A program made the translations under genes and the position numbers. Below are positions 32,120-40,522 of a stretch of DNA of 42,133 nucleotides, piece after piece; the first letter of the stretch is position 1, and every line of letters starts with the position of its first letter. The stretch spans positions 1 through 42,133 of the IMG/VR virus record IMGVR_UViG_3300042309_002892, one strand, 5' to 3'. The DNA is from a virus. The notes beneath the pieces are model-generated. The model ran no database searches, was not told where the DNA came from, and worked only from the letters and a program-made list of their open reading frames with translations.

Positions 32120-35100
32120 GGGCGGCGGCCGTCAGGGCGCTGCCGGCGCCGACAAAGCCCAGGGTGCGGGTGAAGGCCGGCCGGGGGGTGACGCCGGCCG
32201 CGGCCGACGGCGGGATGATCACTGTTGTCGGCAGCCAGACCCCGTTCCGGCTGGAGCGGCTGACCTGCGTCGTGCCATCCGGGCAGAGCATCGCCCAGCT
32301 GATCGGGCAGGCCTGCGGCGGCAAGATCGAACCGGAGCTGCTGCAGTTCGGCCGGGCCTTCGTCGGGCCGGAGCGATACGACCCGGAGGTGTGGCACCGG
32401 ACCTATCCGAAGCCCAACACGGTCCTGTCGTTCCGCATCATCCACGAAGACAGCACGGCCCTGAAGATCGTGCTGTCGATCGCCATCGTGGTGGCGGCCG
32501 TCTATGCCGGGCCGCTGATCGCCGGCGCGGCCCTGGGGACGACGGCCGGCGCCGCGGGGACCGCCGGCGCGCTCGGCTTCGGCGCGACACTCGGCACCTT
32601 CACCGCCGTCAGCACCGCCGCCACGCTGGGCGTCGCTTTGGCGGGCAACTTCCTGGTCAATGCGCTGTTCTCGCGGCGGCAGCCCTCGCTGAAGCAGCAG
32701 GCGCCGAGCCCGACCTATGCCTACGGCGGCAGCCGCAATGTCGCCAACAAGGACGGCCCCGTCCCGATCCTGCTCGGGCGGCACAAGATGGCACCCCAGT
32801 TCGGGGTCAAGCCGGTCACCGAGCTGGTCGGCAACGATGTCTATGCCATCCACTATTTCGTGTGGGGCTACGGCGCGATCGGGCGGCAGGATTACAAGAT
32901 CGGCCGCACGCCGCTGGAAGACTACGACGACTTCCAGATCGAGGACCGGGACGGCCTGCCGGGCGACGCGCCGCTGACCCTGTGGTTCGGCCTGCCGAAC
33001 GAAGCCCAGTTCAGCATCGATCTCAGCGAAGGGGCGGACTGGTCGGTCCAGCGCACCGCGCCCAATGCCGACAAGTTCACCTTCGAATGGCTGTATGCCG
33101 GCGGCCTGTTCAAGATCTCCGAGAGCAAGGGGAAGATCAAGGAGGCCAGCGGCACCGTCGAAGCCCAGTACCGCCGCGTCGGCGACGCCGACTGGATCCC
33201 GATCGGGGTCTTCGACGTCCAGGAAAAGAAGCAGGAACCGTTCCGGAAGGGGCACACCGTCTTCCCGGCCGGCGGTCGCGGCCAGTTCGACGTCCGGCTG
33301 CGATGCACCGAAGACACCAGCCAGGCGCAGAACATCCAGTGGACGACGCTTCGCAGCTTCACCAACGCGCCGCCGACGACCTTCCCCTACCCGCTGGCGG
33401 TGACCGTCCTGCGGATGAAGATGAACGGCCAGCTGTCGGGCGTCATCGACACCTTCAACGGCATCGCATCCAGCCGCTGCCCGGACTGGGACGTCGCGAC
33501 CCAGACCTGGATCGAGCGGGAGACCAGCAACCCCGCCAGTCTGTACCGCTATGTCCTGGAACACCCGGGCAATGAGGACCGGGTCGAAAGCGTCGACGAA
33601 ATCGACCTGGTGAAGCTGCAGGAATGGCACGACTACTGCCGCTTGAGGGGGCTGGAGTTCAACCAGGTCCGCGACTTCGTCGCCGGCGCCTATCAGCTGT
33701 TGCAGGACATCGCCGCCGCCGGCCATGCCACGCCTGACTGGGTCGACGGGCTGGAGACGGTGGTGATCGACCAGCCGAGCGACCTGGTGGTGCAGACCCT
33801 GGGACCGCAGAACAGCTGGGCCTTCAAACTCGTCCGCGCCTATCGGGACATCCCCGATGCGGTGCGGGTGCGCTTTGTCGACGCCGCCGGCGACTACAAC
33901 ACGAATGCCCAGCGCCTGGTCATCCGCGCCGGCGTGGCCCCGGAGGACGTCAGGAACACCGAAACCAGCGAGAAAACCGGCATCGTCCATGCCGGCCAGG
34001 TCTGGAAGGAGGTGCAGCGCGACCTGCTGGAGCTGCAGCACCGGCCGGATGAATACAGCGTCAACGTCCGCTGGCTGGACCTGATCTGCGACCGCGGCGA
34101 CCGGATCCAGATCGCGCATGACGTCCTGCGCCTGCCGGCCGGGCAGAGCGGCCGTGTGATGCAGACCGGTGGCGCTGGCGCGGTGCGCTGGGTCCGGCTG
34201 GACGAGCCGGTGACCATGGAGGCCGGCAAGCTCTACGGGGCGCGGTTCACGCGGGATGACGGCAGCCAGATCGTCCGGTCGGTGGTGACCATCCCGGGGA
34301 CGACCCGGCTGATCCGGCTGTTCGGCCCCGGGGACCTGCCGCAGGACGGGAACATCTTCTTCTTCGGCGAGGCCGACCGCGAGAGCAAGGCGCTGATCGT
34401 CAAGGCGATCGAAAGGCAGAGCGATTTCGTGGCCCGCCTGGTCATGGTCGACATGGCGCCGGAGATCGACGCGGCCGACAGCATGGTGCCGCCGGTGTGG
34501 GTGCCGCGGGAGCCTTCGCCGCTGGACGATGCTCCGGCGGTGCCGAAGATTACCTCGATCCTGTCGGGCGAGCTGGCGCAGGTGGTGGGCGACGACGGCA
34601 CGGTGCTGCAGCCCGTCATCGTTGGGGTCGGCGCCGGCAGCGGCGCCCCGATCACGACCGACCATTTCGAGTTGCGCTACCGGCTGAAGGATTCCTCGGC
34701 CTGGTCGACGGTGACGATCCCGGCGGACAAGGAGTCGACCTGGCTGCTCGGCTACGATCCCGCCGACATCCTGCAGCTGCAGCTGCGGGCCTGGAGCCCG
34801 GCCGGGGAGCCATCGCTGTGGTCGCCGATGATCGAGTACATGGTGCTGGCCCGGACGCGGCGGCCGCCCAATGTTGCGACCTTCGCCTTCACGCCGCTGT
34901 CCAATGGGCTGCGCCGCTTCGACTGGACGCTCAGCGACCCGGACGGCGACGGGCCGCCGGCGGACCTGTTCGGCTACAAGATCCGCTATCGCGCCGGCAT
35001 CTGGTCCAACTGGGCCGACCTGGGGCCACTGCACACCGGGGTACAGACCTCGTGGCCGATCGACACGGTGACGCCGCAGATCGCCGGGACCTACACTTTC

Positions 35101-36477
35101 GGCATCGTCGCGGTCCTGAACGACGGGCAGGAGAGCGCGCTGCCGCTGCTGTCAGTGGTGACCCTGCCCAACGGCGTCGCCCCCAACGTGCCGGTGGTGC
35201 TGGTGTCGCCGGCGACGCCGACCAACGACAACACTCTGAGCTTCAGCGGCACGGGCGACGCCGGCACCACGATCCACATGCTGGTGGGCGGTGTCGACGT
35301 CGCATCCATCGCCGTCACAGGCGGCGCCTGGGCCCTGACCAGCCCGCCGGTCGCCGACGGCTCCCGGTCCGTCACCTTCACGTCCGTCGACGCCGGCGGC
35401 CACGCCAGCGACCCGACGCCGCCGATCGTCATCCTGGTGGACACCGCCGCTCCCGGAAAGCCGGTGATCAGTACAGCGCCCGGGTCGACCTATGACAGGA
35501 CGCCGACGATCACCGGCACCACGACCGAGCCTGGCGCCCATATAGACCTCTACCGAGCCGGCTCGACGCCGATCGGCACCGCCACCGCGGATGGGTCGGG
35601 CAACTGGTCGATCACCTCGGCCGTGCTGCCGATCGGCGCCAACTCGATCACGGCCAAGGCCACCGACTCGGTCGGCAATCCGTCGGTGGCGTCCGACCCG
35701 GTCGTCATCACGGTCACCGCCCTGGACGCGGACGCCGCCGTCGCGATCGCGGCCTTCACCGTCGAGCCCAGCTCGGCCCGCATGGGGCTGATCAACGACT
35801 ACGTCCTGGCGCTGAAGGCCGCCGGGGTCTGGGCGAAGGCGACCTGGCTGTCCCTCCATGCCGCACACCATGAGCAGGCGGCGCGGGTCAACCTCCGCAA
35901 TCCCCTCCAGGTGGCCACCGCGATCAGCTCGCCCGTTTTCACGGTCGACCGGGGCTTCAAGGGGACCGGCAACGGTGCGACGGTCGGCGGCTACCTGTCG
36001 ACGGGCATCAACGTCGCCACGGCCGGGGGCGCCTATGCCCTCAACGACGCGCACCTGTCAGTTTGGGTCCGCACGGCCGCCACGTCGACGACGAACGGCG
36101 CCATGGCCGAGGTCGGCAACAACCTGGCCTTCATCAGCACCCACAACGCGACAGTGGGCCAGATCATTACCCGGCTGAACGACAACGTGTCGACCGGCGT
36201 GGCTGCTGGCACGCCCAACTCGACCGGCTTCTTCTGCATCTCGCGGGGCGCGGCCGCTTCATACGCCCGCTACCACGACACGACGTCGCTGGGCGACCTG
36301 TCGGTTACGTCGACGTCGGTGTTCAGCGACGTGATCACCCTGCTGCGCCGGGGCACGTCGACGCACAGCGATGCCGAGATCTCGGCTTCGTCCTTCGGGG
36401 GCAACTTGATCGCCGCGGAGGAAGCGGCCCTGCACGACGCACAGCACGCCTACCTGCTGGCCGTGGGTGCGATTTAG
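32116..36477 (+). CDS. tail tip / host-specificity protein (TipJ-like) with Ig-like domains
   Basis: The 1453-aa tail-tip protein starts with an alpha/beta region, then a hydrophobic segment at about 115-185 (LKIVLSIAIVVAAVYAGPLI), as in TipJ/J-type central fibre proteins. The core (about 190-850) includes the NVANKDGPVPILLGRHKMAP and QYRRVGDADWIPIGVFDVQE-type segments of the J family. Fibronectin-like parts are at about 870-1020. Two bacterial Ig-like domains are at 1024-1108 and 1108-1202, with VSPATPTNDNTLSFSGTGDA-type and VDTAAPGKPVISTAPGSTYD-type repeats. The last ~240 residues are a beta-rich receptor-facing domain. It should contact the host surface. Confidence 0.9.
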   Translation: MRAAAVRALPAPTKPRVRVKAGRGVTPAAADGGMITVVGSQTPFRLERLTCVVPSGQSIAQLIGQACGGKIEPELLQFGRAFVGPERYDPEVWHRTYPKPNTVLSFRIIHEDSTALKIVLSIAIVVAAVYAGPLIAGAALGTTAGAAGTAGALGFGATLGTFTAVSTAATLGVALAGNFLVNALFSRRQPSLKQQAPSPTYAYGGSRNVANKDGPVPILLGRHKMAPQFGVKPVTELVGNDVYAIHYFVWGYGAIGRQDYKIGRTPLEDYDDFQIEDRDGLPGDAPLTLWFGLPNEAQFSIDLSEGADWSVQRTAPNADKFTFEWLYAGGLFKISESKGKIKEASGTVEAQYRRVGDADWIPIGVFDVQEKKQEPFRKGHTVFPAGGRGQFDVRLRCTEDTSQAQNIQWTTLRSFTNAPPTTFPYPLAVTVLRMKMNGQLSGVIDTFNGIASSRCPDWDVATQTWIERETSNPASLYRYVLEHPGNEDRVESVDEIDLVKLQEWHDYCRLRGLEFNQVRDFVAGAYQLLQDIAAAGHATPDWVDGLETVVIDQPSDLVVQTLGPQNSWAFKLVRAYRDIPDAVRVRFVDAAGDYNTNAQRLVIRAGVAPEDVRNTETSEKTGIVHAGQVWKEVQRDLLELQHRPDEYSVNVRWLDLICDRGDRIQIAHDVLRLPAGQSGRVMQTGGAGAVRWVRLDEPVTMEAGKLYGARFTRDDGSQIVRSVVTIPGTTRLIRLFGPGDLPQDGNIFFFGEADRESKALIVKAIERQSDFVARLVMVDMAPEIDAADSMVPPVWVPREPSPLDDAPAVPKITSILSGELAQVVGDDGTVLQPVIVGVGAGSGAPITTDHFELRYRLKDSSAWSTVTIPADKESTWLLGYDPADILQLQLRAWSPAGEPSLWSPMIEYMVLARTRRPPNVATFAFTPLSNGLRRFDWTLSDPDGDGPPADLFGYKIRYRAGIWSNWADLGPLHTGVQTSWPIDTVTPQIAGTYTFGIVAVLNDGQESALPLLSVVTLPNGVAPNVPVVLVSPATPTNDNTLSFSGTGDAGTTIHMLVGGVDVASIAVTGGAWALTSPPVADGSRSVTFTSVDAGGHASDPTPPIVILVDTAAPGKPVISTAPGSTYDRTPTITGTTTEPGAHIDLYRAGSTPIGTATADGSGNWSITSAVLPIGANSITAKATDSVGNPSVASDPVVITVTALDADAAVAIAAFTVEPSSARMGLINDYVLALKAAGVWAKATWLSLHAAHHEQAARVNLRNPLQVATAISSPVFTVDRGFKGTGNGATVGGYLSTGINVATAGGAYALNDAHLSVWVRTAATSTTNGAMAEVGNNLAFISTHNATVGQIITRLNDNVSTGVAAGTPNSTGFFCISRGAAASYARYHDTTSLGDLSVTSTSVFSDVITLLRRGTSTHSDAEISASSFGGNLIAAEEAALHDAQHAYLLAVGAI

Positions 36478-36487
36478 GAGGGGATTG

Positions 36488-38851
36488 ATGGGTACGTTCG
36501 TCGTCGATATCGACCCAGCAGAGCTGCTGGACATGATCCTGGGCATCGCCAACGGGAATGGTGCCCTGATCGAACCACAGAAGCTGGCCGATCAGCTCCT
36601 CGGAACCGGTAGGGTGGCGCTGCCCGACGGGACGATGCCGACGCTGGAAGACGCCCTGGCCGACCTGAAGGTGCAGGTCGGGAACAACAAGCGTGGCGTG
36701 AAGACCATCGCCGAGCTGGCCACCCTCTCGCCAATGCCGCCCGACGGCTACCTGATCGACGTCACGGCCGATCCGGCGGACGTGGGCGGCAACATCAACG
36801 GGACCTATCAGCGCGACGCCACCGCACCGGCGGCGGGGCCTGTGCCGGCGGGCTGGTTCAGGACCGCGAACGGCCTGTCCGTCGTCAAGGCGGTGGCGGA
36901 CCTCGCCCTGGCCAAGGTTAACCCGCTTGCCGACGCCATCATTCCCGATTCGACGCTAGTGGTCTCCGGCGTGAACCTGATCCAGCGGTTCACCACGCCG
37001 ACGCCGGCCGGTCGCCGAGTGTCCGCGGGGATCACCGACGATTTCTTTCTCGCGCTGTTCAAGGGCCTCAAGGTCCTGGGGACGGGCGGCTTCACCATCG
37101 ACAAGAGTAATGATCCGGACGTCATTCTGCGGGTGAAGGGTGCGAATAACGGTCGGGTGATGCTGCAGCTGCACACTGATCCGGCTAAGACATTCGGGCC
37201 TTGGTCGAAATCGTCCTCATCTCTGTCGACCAACCCGCTCGGCGCCGACATCATCCACATCATCGTCTACGGCCAGAGCCCGGGCGAAGGGGCCGAGTCC
37301 CTGCCGGTGATGTCGACGGCGCCGACCGGCCACGCCGCCTATAAATTCGTCCGCGGCGTCCGGACCTTCAAGCTCGACGCCTATGCTCTGAACCCCACCG
37401 CGCGCCCCGTCAGCGACTTCGCCCTGACGCCGCTCTTCGAGGCACAGGACGGGTCGGTGGGCGAGACGATCGCCACGGCCAGCGCCGCCACCCTGAAGGA
37501 GTTCGTCTGCGGCCCCAACAGCCCCGTCGCCCGCACCGCCGCGCCGCAGATCCTGGTCACCTTCGCCGGCCGCGGCGGCCGCTTCCTGGATGAGCTGTCC
37601 AAAGTGCCGGTCCAGCCGGACGGTCAGGGCGCCTACTACGACACCACCATCGACGATGTCCGCCGGGCGAAGCAATATGCGGTGACGCAGGGTAAGAGCT
37701 ATGCGGTCGCCGGCATCGTCTGGATGCAGGGCGAGGCAAACAACGCCCTGCAGATGGTGCGCGGTGGTCCGACCCTGGACTATGCCGACTTCCTGGCCCA
37801 GTACCAGGCGTCGCTGCTCACCTTGGCCGACAACCTGGACGCCGACATCCGGGCGATCACGCTGCAGCCTGGGCGCATCCCGTTCCTGACCTATCAGACC
37901 GGTGCGCTGTCCGGCGGCGCCGCCTCCGGCCAAGCCCAGCTCAACGCGGCGGCGGCGCAGCCGAACAAGATTCAGATGCTTGGCCCGACCTACTTCGTGC
38001 CGTCCGCCAAAAACGGCAGCTATGTCTCAGGCGGCAGCACCGTCCATGGGAATGAGGTACACCTGTCCGCGGATGGCGAGCGGTGGTTCGGCTCCAATGT
38101 CGGCAAGCTGCTGTACCGGTTTCTGGTCCAGCGCCAGGCGAACCTCGCGTTGCGGCCGATTATGGCGCGGAAGCTCGACGTCCGGACGATCGAGCTGGTG
38201 CTGTCGGTTCCCCGGTCGCCGGTCAGGATCGACACCAACCTGCTACCGGCCCAGGGCGGAGCGGCCATGGGCTTCGCCATCTTCTACGGCACCGGCACCA
38301 GCACGACCGCCGGGCCGGCCATCACCTCGGTAACGGTGGTCGACGTCGATCGGCTGCAGATCAAGCTGGCGGCCGATCTCTCGGCCGGGACCGTGACGCT
38401 GGCATATGGTCAGTCCCGTCTTGTCGGCAACCTGTCGGCCGCCGTGGTCGACTGGCGCGATGGCGCCACACTGCCGAACGGCAATCCCAGCAAGGAGTTG
38501 GTCTTCAGCGGATCCATCACCTCACAGGTCGCGAAGCTGCTGGAGGAAGGCTGCTTCTTCGTCAACAACGTGACCCTGGGTGTGGAGAAGGCATGGGTGG
38601 CACGCTCCGTCTCCGAATCCGGCGGCCAGACCATCTTCAAGGGCGAGGCGTCGGATGTCTCCGGCAGCGGCTTCGCCGCCGGGAACACTGTCTCGGTCAG
38701 CCGGCCCACCGCCTATGGCTACGGCAACATCTGCGACGCCGACACGGCCGAAGGCGCTCTATCCTTCGCCGACCATAGCTATGGCACGCGCACCGGCCGG
38801 TATCCGCTGGCCAATTGGCTCACCGTCTTCAAGGACCTTGTCGTCATCTAA
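36488..38851 (+). CDS. tail fibre/spike with SGNH (SASA-type) carbohydrate esterase
   Basis: The 787-aa product carries an SGNH-hydrolase domain of the sialate O-acetylesterase (SASA) type in its middle. S264 is in YGQSPGEG, the oxyanion/WMQGEAN block is at 412-418 (E416), and H525 is in EVHLSADGERWFG. Such domains remove acetyl groups from surface polysaccharide. The N-terminal ~250 residues look like a tail-attachment region and the C-terminal ~250 are beta-rich. AGGAGGGG sits just before the ATG. With the acetyltransferase at 39983 it suggests an acetylated receptor. The esterase motif is clear; substrate is inferred. Confidence 0.85.
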   Translation: MGTFVVDIDPAELLDMILGIANGNGALIEPQKLADQLLGTGRVALPDGTMPTLEDALADLKVQVGNNKRGVKTIAELATLSPMPPDGYLIDVTADPADVGGNINGTYQRDATAPAAGPVPAGWFRTANGLSVVKAVADLALAKVNPLADAIIPDSTLVVSGVNLIQRFTTPTPAGRRVSAGITDDFFLALFKGLKVLGTGGFTIDKSNDPDVILRVKGANNGRVMLQLHTDPAKTFGPWSKSSSSLSTNPLGADIIHIIVYGQSPGEGAESLPVMSTAPTGHAAYKFVRGVRTFKLDAYALNPTARPVSDFALTPLFEAQDGSVGETIATASAATLKEFVCGPNSPVARTAAPQILVTFAGRGGRFLDELSKVPVQPDGQGAYYDTTIDDVRRAKQYAVTQGKSYAVAGIVWMQGEANNALQMVRGGPTLDYADFLAQYQASLLTLADNLDADIRAITLQPGRIPFLTYQTGALSGGAASGQAQLNAAAAQPNKIQMLGPTYFVPSAKNGSYVSGGSTVHGNEVHLSADGERWFGSNVGKLLYRFLVQRQANLALRPIMARKLDVRTIELVLSVPRSPVRIDTNLLPAQGGAAMGFAIFYGTGTSTTAGPAITSVTVVDVDRLQIKLAADLSAGTVTLAYGQSRLVGNLSAAVVDWRDGATLPNGNPSKELVFSGSITSQVAKLLEEGCFFVNNVTLGVEKAWVARSVSESGGQTIFKGEASDVSGSGFAAGNTVSVSRPTAYGYGNICDADTAEGALSFADHSYGTRTGRYPLANWLTVFKDLVVI

Positions 38852-38861
38852 GGAGAGTTCA

Positions 38862-39656
38862 ATGGACATCATCACCGCCACCGCGCCGGACGATCCGACG
38901 CTGCCCTTCGATGGCCCCCGCGGCTTCTCGACGTCGGGCCTCGCTGGGCTGTACTTCATGGATGGTACCGATACGACCGCGGCAATCGCGAATGCCGCCG
39001 GCGGTGCCGCGACGGCTGTGGTCCCGGCAGCAGGCCAGGCCTGGGCAGCAGCCGCGCTGATGACCAACGGCGGCATCAATCTGAAGGGCAACACCTACCT
39101 GCCTGGGCCGACGATCGACCTCACCACGGAATGGACGATGTTCGCCCATCTCGCCGTGGGCCTGCCGACACAGCATGACGGCGTCACGACCTGGCTGTCG
39201 CCGATCCTGTCGACCAACCAGTACGGGGCCAACAAGGGCGTCATTCTCTACTCGTCGGTGTCGGCTGGGTATCCGTCGGCGGCGAACGCTATCTCGCCCA
39301 ACCACCGGTGGTTCAACTCGGGTGCACAGGCGGCGGCGGTCTCCCTTGGTGCGCCGTCTGATGTGACCTACACCCAGTGCTATACCTTCGCGACGTCGTT
39401 CAAGTCGGGCAATCTTCGGTCGCGGATCTTCCGGGCGGGATCGAAGGTCGCGGAGGTGGTCAGCGCCGTGACCATCGCCAACATCGTCAACGGCGTGCCC
39501 AGCCAGAAGCCAACCGTCGGGACTCCTCTGCAGAACTACGCCGAGGCGAACCTGATGTGTGAGGTATGCGGCACCTATACTCGGGAGCTGTCAGACAACG
39601 ACCTAGCCACCGCGGATTTGATGTCGATCGCAGTGCGGCAGGGACGAGGGCGGTAG
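38862..39656 (+). CDS. tail/receptor-binding accessory protein
   Basis: The 264-aa product follows the esterase fibre gene with a good AAGGAGAG site. It is beta-rich, with a lectin-like (LamG-type) look (TEWTMFAHLAVGLPTQHDGV and GVILYSSVSAGYPSAANAIS), and ends in a short Arg-rich tail. The C-terminal domain of the tail-tip protein has a similar style. It may be a distal fibre or adhesin. No family is certain. Confidence 0.7.
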   Translation: MDIITATAPDDPTLPFDGPRGFSTSGLAGLYFMDGTDTTAAIANAAGGAATAVVPAAGQAWAAAALMTNGGINLKGNTYLPGPTIDLTTEWTMFAHLAVGLPTQHDGVTTWLSPILSTNQYGANKGVILYSSVSAGYPSAANAISPNHRWFNSGAQAAAVSLGAPSDVTYTQCYTFATSFKSGNLRSRIFRAGSKVAEVVSAVTIANIVNGVPSQKPTVGTPLQNYAEANLMCEVCGTYTRELSDNDLATADLMSIAVRQGRGR

Positions 39657-39789
39657 CCGCAGCGGCGTCGTCAAGCGCTCCGAAAAGGGCGCACGGGTCT
39701 TCGACAGGTGAAGTTGGATCGGAGGCGCGGCCTGGCCACGCCGCGCCTCCACTACGCTGTGTCGCCGGCAGGCCGGAGACCCGGCGAGA
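39657..39789 (+). other. intergenic region after the tail operon
   Basis: No gene is supported in this stretch. It contains the 11-bp-stem hairpin at 39721-39750. It marks the change from the tail operon to the right-end accessory genes. Confidence 0.55.
39721..39750 (+). terminator. strong hairpin at end of late operon
   Basis: GGAGGCGCGGC pairs perfectly with GCCGCGCCTCC over 11 bp around an 8-base loop (CTGGCCAC). It lies 65 bp after the last tail gene. There is no U-run, but in GC-rich bacteria such hairpins may terminate without one. A terminator is the best guess. Confidence 0.5.
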
Positions 39790-39924
39790 TCACCACTGCC
39801 GAGCGTTCCATTCCTCTTCCTCATCTTCAATCGGAGGAATCTTCGGCCAGACCCACTTACGGGTTACGGCCGCGGCCGCTGCGGCGGCGAATCCGATGAG
39901 GCAAATGACGCTGAATATGCTCAT
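39790..39924 (-). CDS. possible small single-span membrane protein
   Basis: The minus-strand frame encodes 44 residues: a hydrophobic N-terminal half (SIFSVICLIGFAAAAAAAV), a basic/aromatic junction (TRKWVWPKIPP) and an acidic end (EDEEEEWNARQW). This is a believable single-pass membrane protein with the positive-inside pattern. The upstream sequence has only a weak GGA. The frame occupies most of the gap between the tail operon and the acetyltransferase gene. No family is recognised. Confidence 0.45.
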   Translation of the reverse strand: MSIFSVICLIGFAAAAAAAVTRKWVWPKIPPIEDEEEEWNARQW

Positions 39925-39982
39925 AATCTATCCGTCTCAGCGGCGGGCGAAGGCCGAGCTGCACAAGAAGGGATAGCACGAA

Positions 39983-40522
39983 TTGAGCCTTTTGCGATCG
40001 GTCCTCCGCTCGTCGCCGGTCCGCGCTGTCACCCTGGGCATCATGAAGGCCGGCCAGGCTGTCGGACGCGTGGCAAGCGCCGCGAGAGCGGCAGCGCTGT
40101 TTCCGGGAGCGCCGGATTGCTTCTGCCATTGGTCCGCGGAGGTCAAGTATCCGGGGCGAGTGCAGCTCGGCCGGGGCGTCATCATTGGGCCGCGGTGCAC
40201 CATCGGAGCCGCCTCGCCGGTCGTGCTGGGCGATCACGTGCATCTCTCAAAGGGCGTCTATGTTGAGACCGCTGGCCTCGACTTCTCTGCCCCGTTGCCC
40301 TACCCGCACATCCACCGACCGATCACGATCGGCGATGGCGTCTGGATCGGGGCCGAAGCTATCATCCTGGGCGGTGTGACGATCGGCGCCGGCTCGATCG
40401 TGGGCGCCGGCGCCGTGGTCAGCAAGGACGTCCCGCCGCGGTCAATCGTGATCGGGTCACCATCGAGGGTCCGCGATCGCGGCGCGCCGCCAGAGGCCCA
40501 TGGACGGCTGCGCAGCGTCTAG
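39983..40522 (+). CDS. left-handed beta-helix O-acetyltransferase (WbbJ-like)
   Basis: The 179-aa product contains the hexapeptide-repeat beta-helix of acyltransferases: repeated IGxxxx units (GRGVIIGPRCTIGAASPVVL, DGVWIGAEAIILGGVTIGAG). The end, SIVGAGAVVSKDVPPRSIVI followed by GSPSRV, is the usual family signature. H101 or nearby His residues in YPHIHRPITIGDG are candidates for catalysis. Such enzymes acetylate O-antigen or other surface sugars. A TTG at 39983 is the best start. It lies outside the structural genes and next to a polymerase-like gene on the other strand, which points to lysogenic conversion. Confidence 0.85.
   Translation: MSLLRSVLRSSPVRAVTLGIMKAGQAVGRVASAARAAALFPGAPDCFCHWSAEVKYPGRVQLGRGVIIGPRCTIGAASPVVLGDHVHLSKGVYVETAGLDFSAPLPYPHIHRPITIGDGVWIGAEAIILGGVTIGAGSIVGAGAVVSKDVPPRSIVIGSPSRVRDRGAPPEAHGRLRSV

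Noticed and set aside
31846-35034. 1062-aa minus-strand frame opposite the tail-tip gene
   Set aside because: It is a codon-bias shadow lacking recognisable domains.
39906-39976. 23-codon plus-strand frame just before the acetyltransferase
   Set aside because: It is too short and only weakly preceded by GAGG. It could be a leader peptide, but nothing else supports it.
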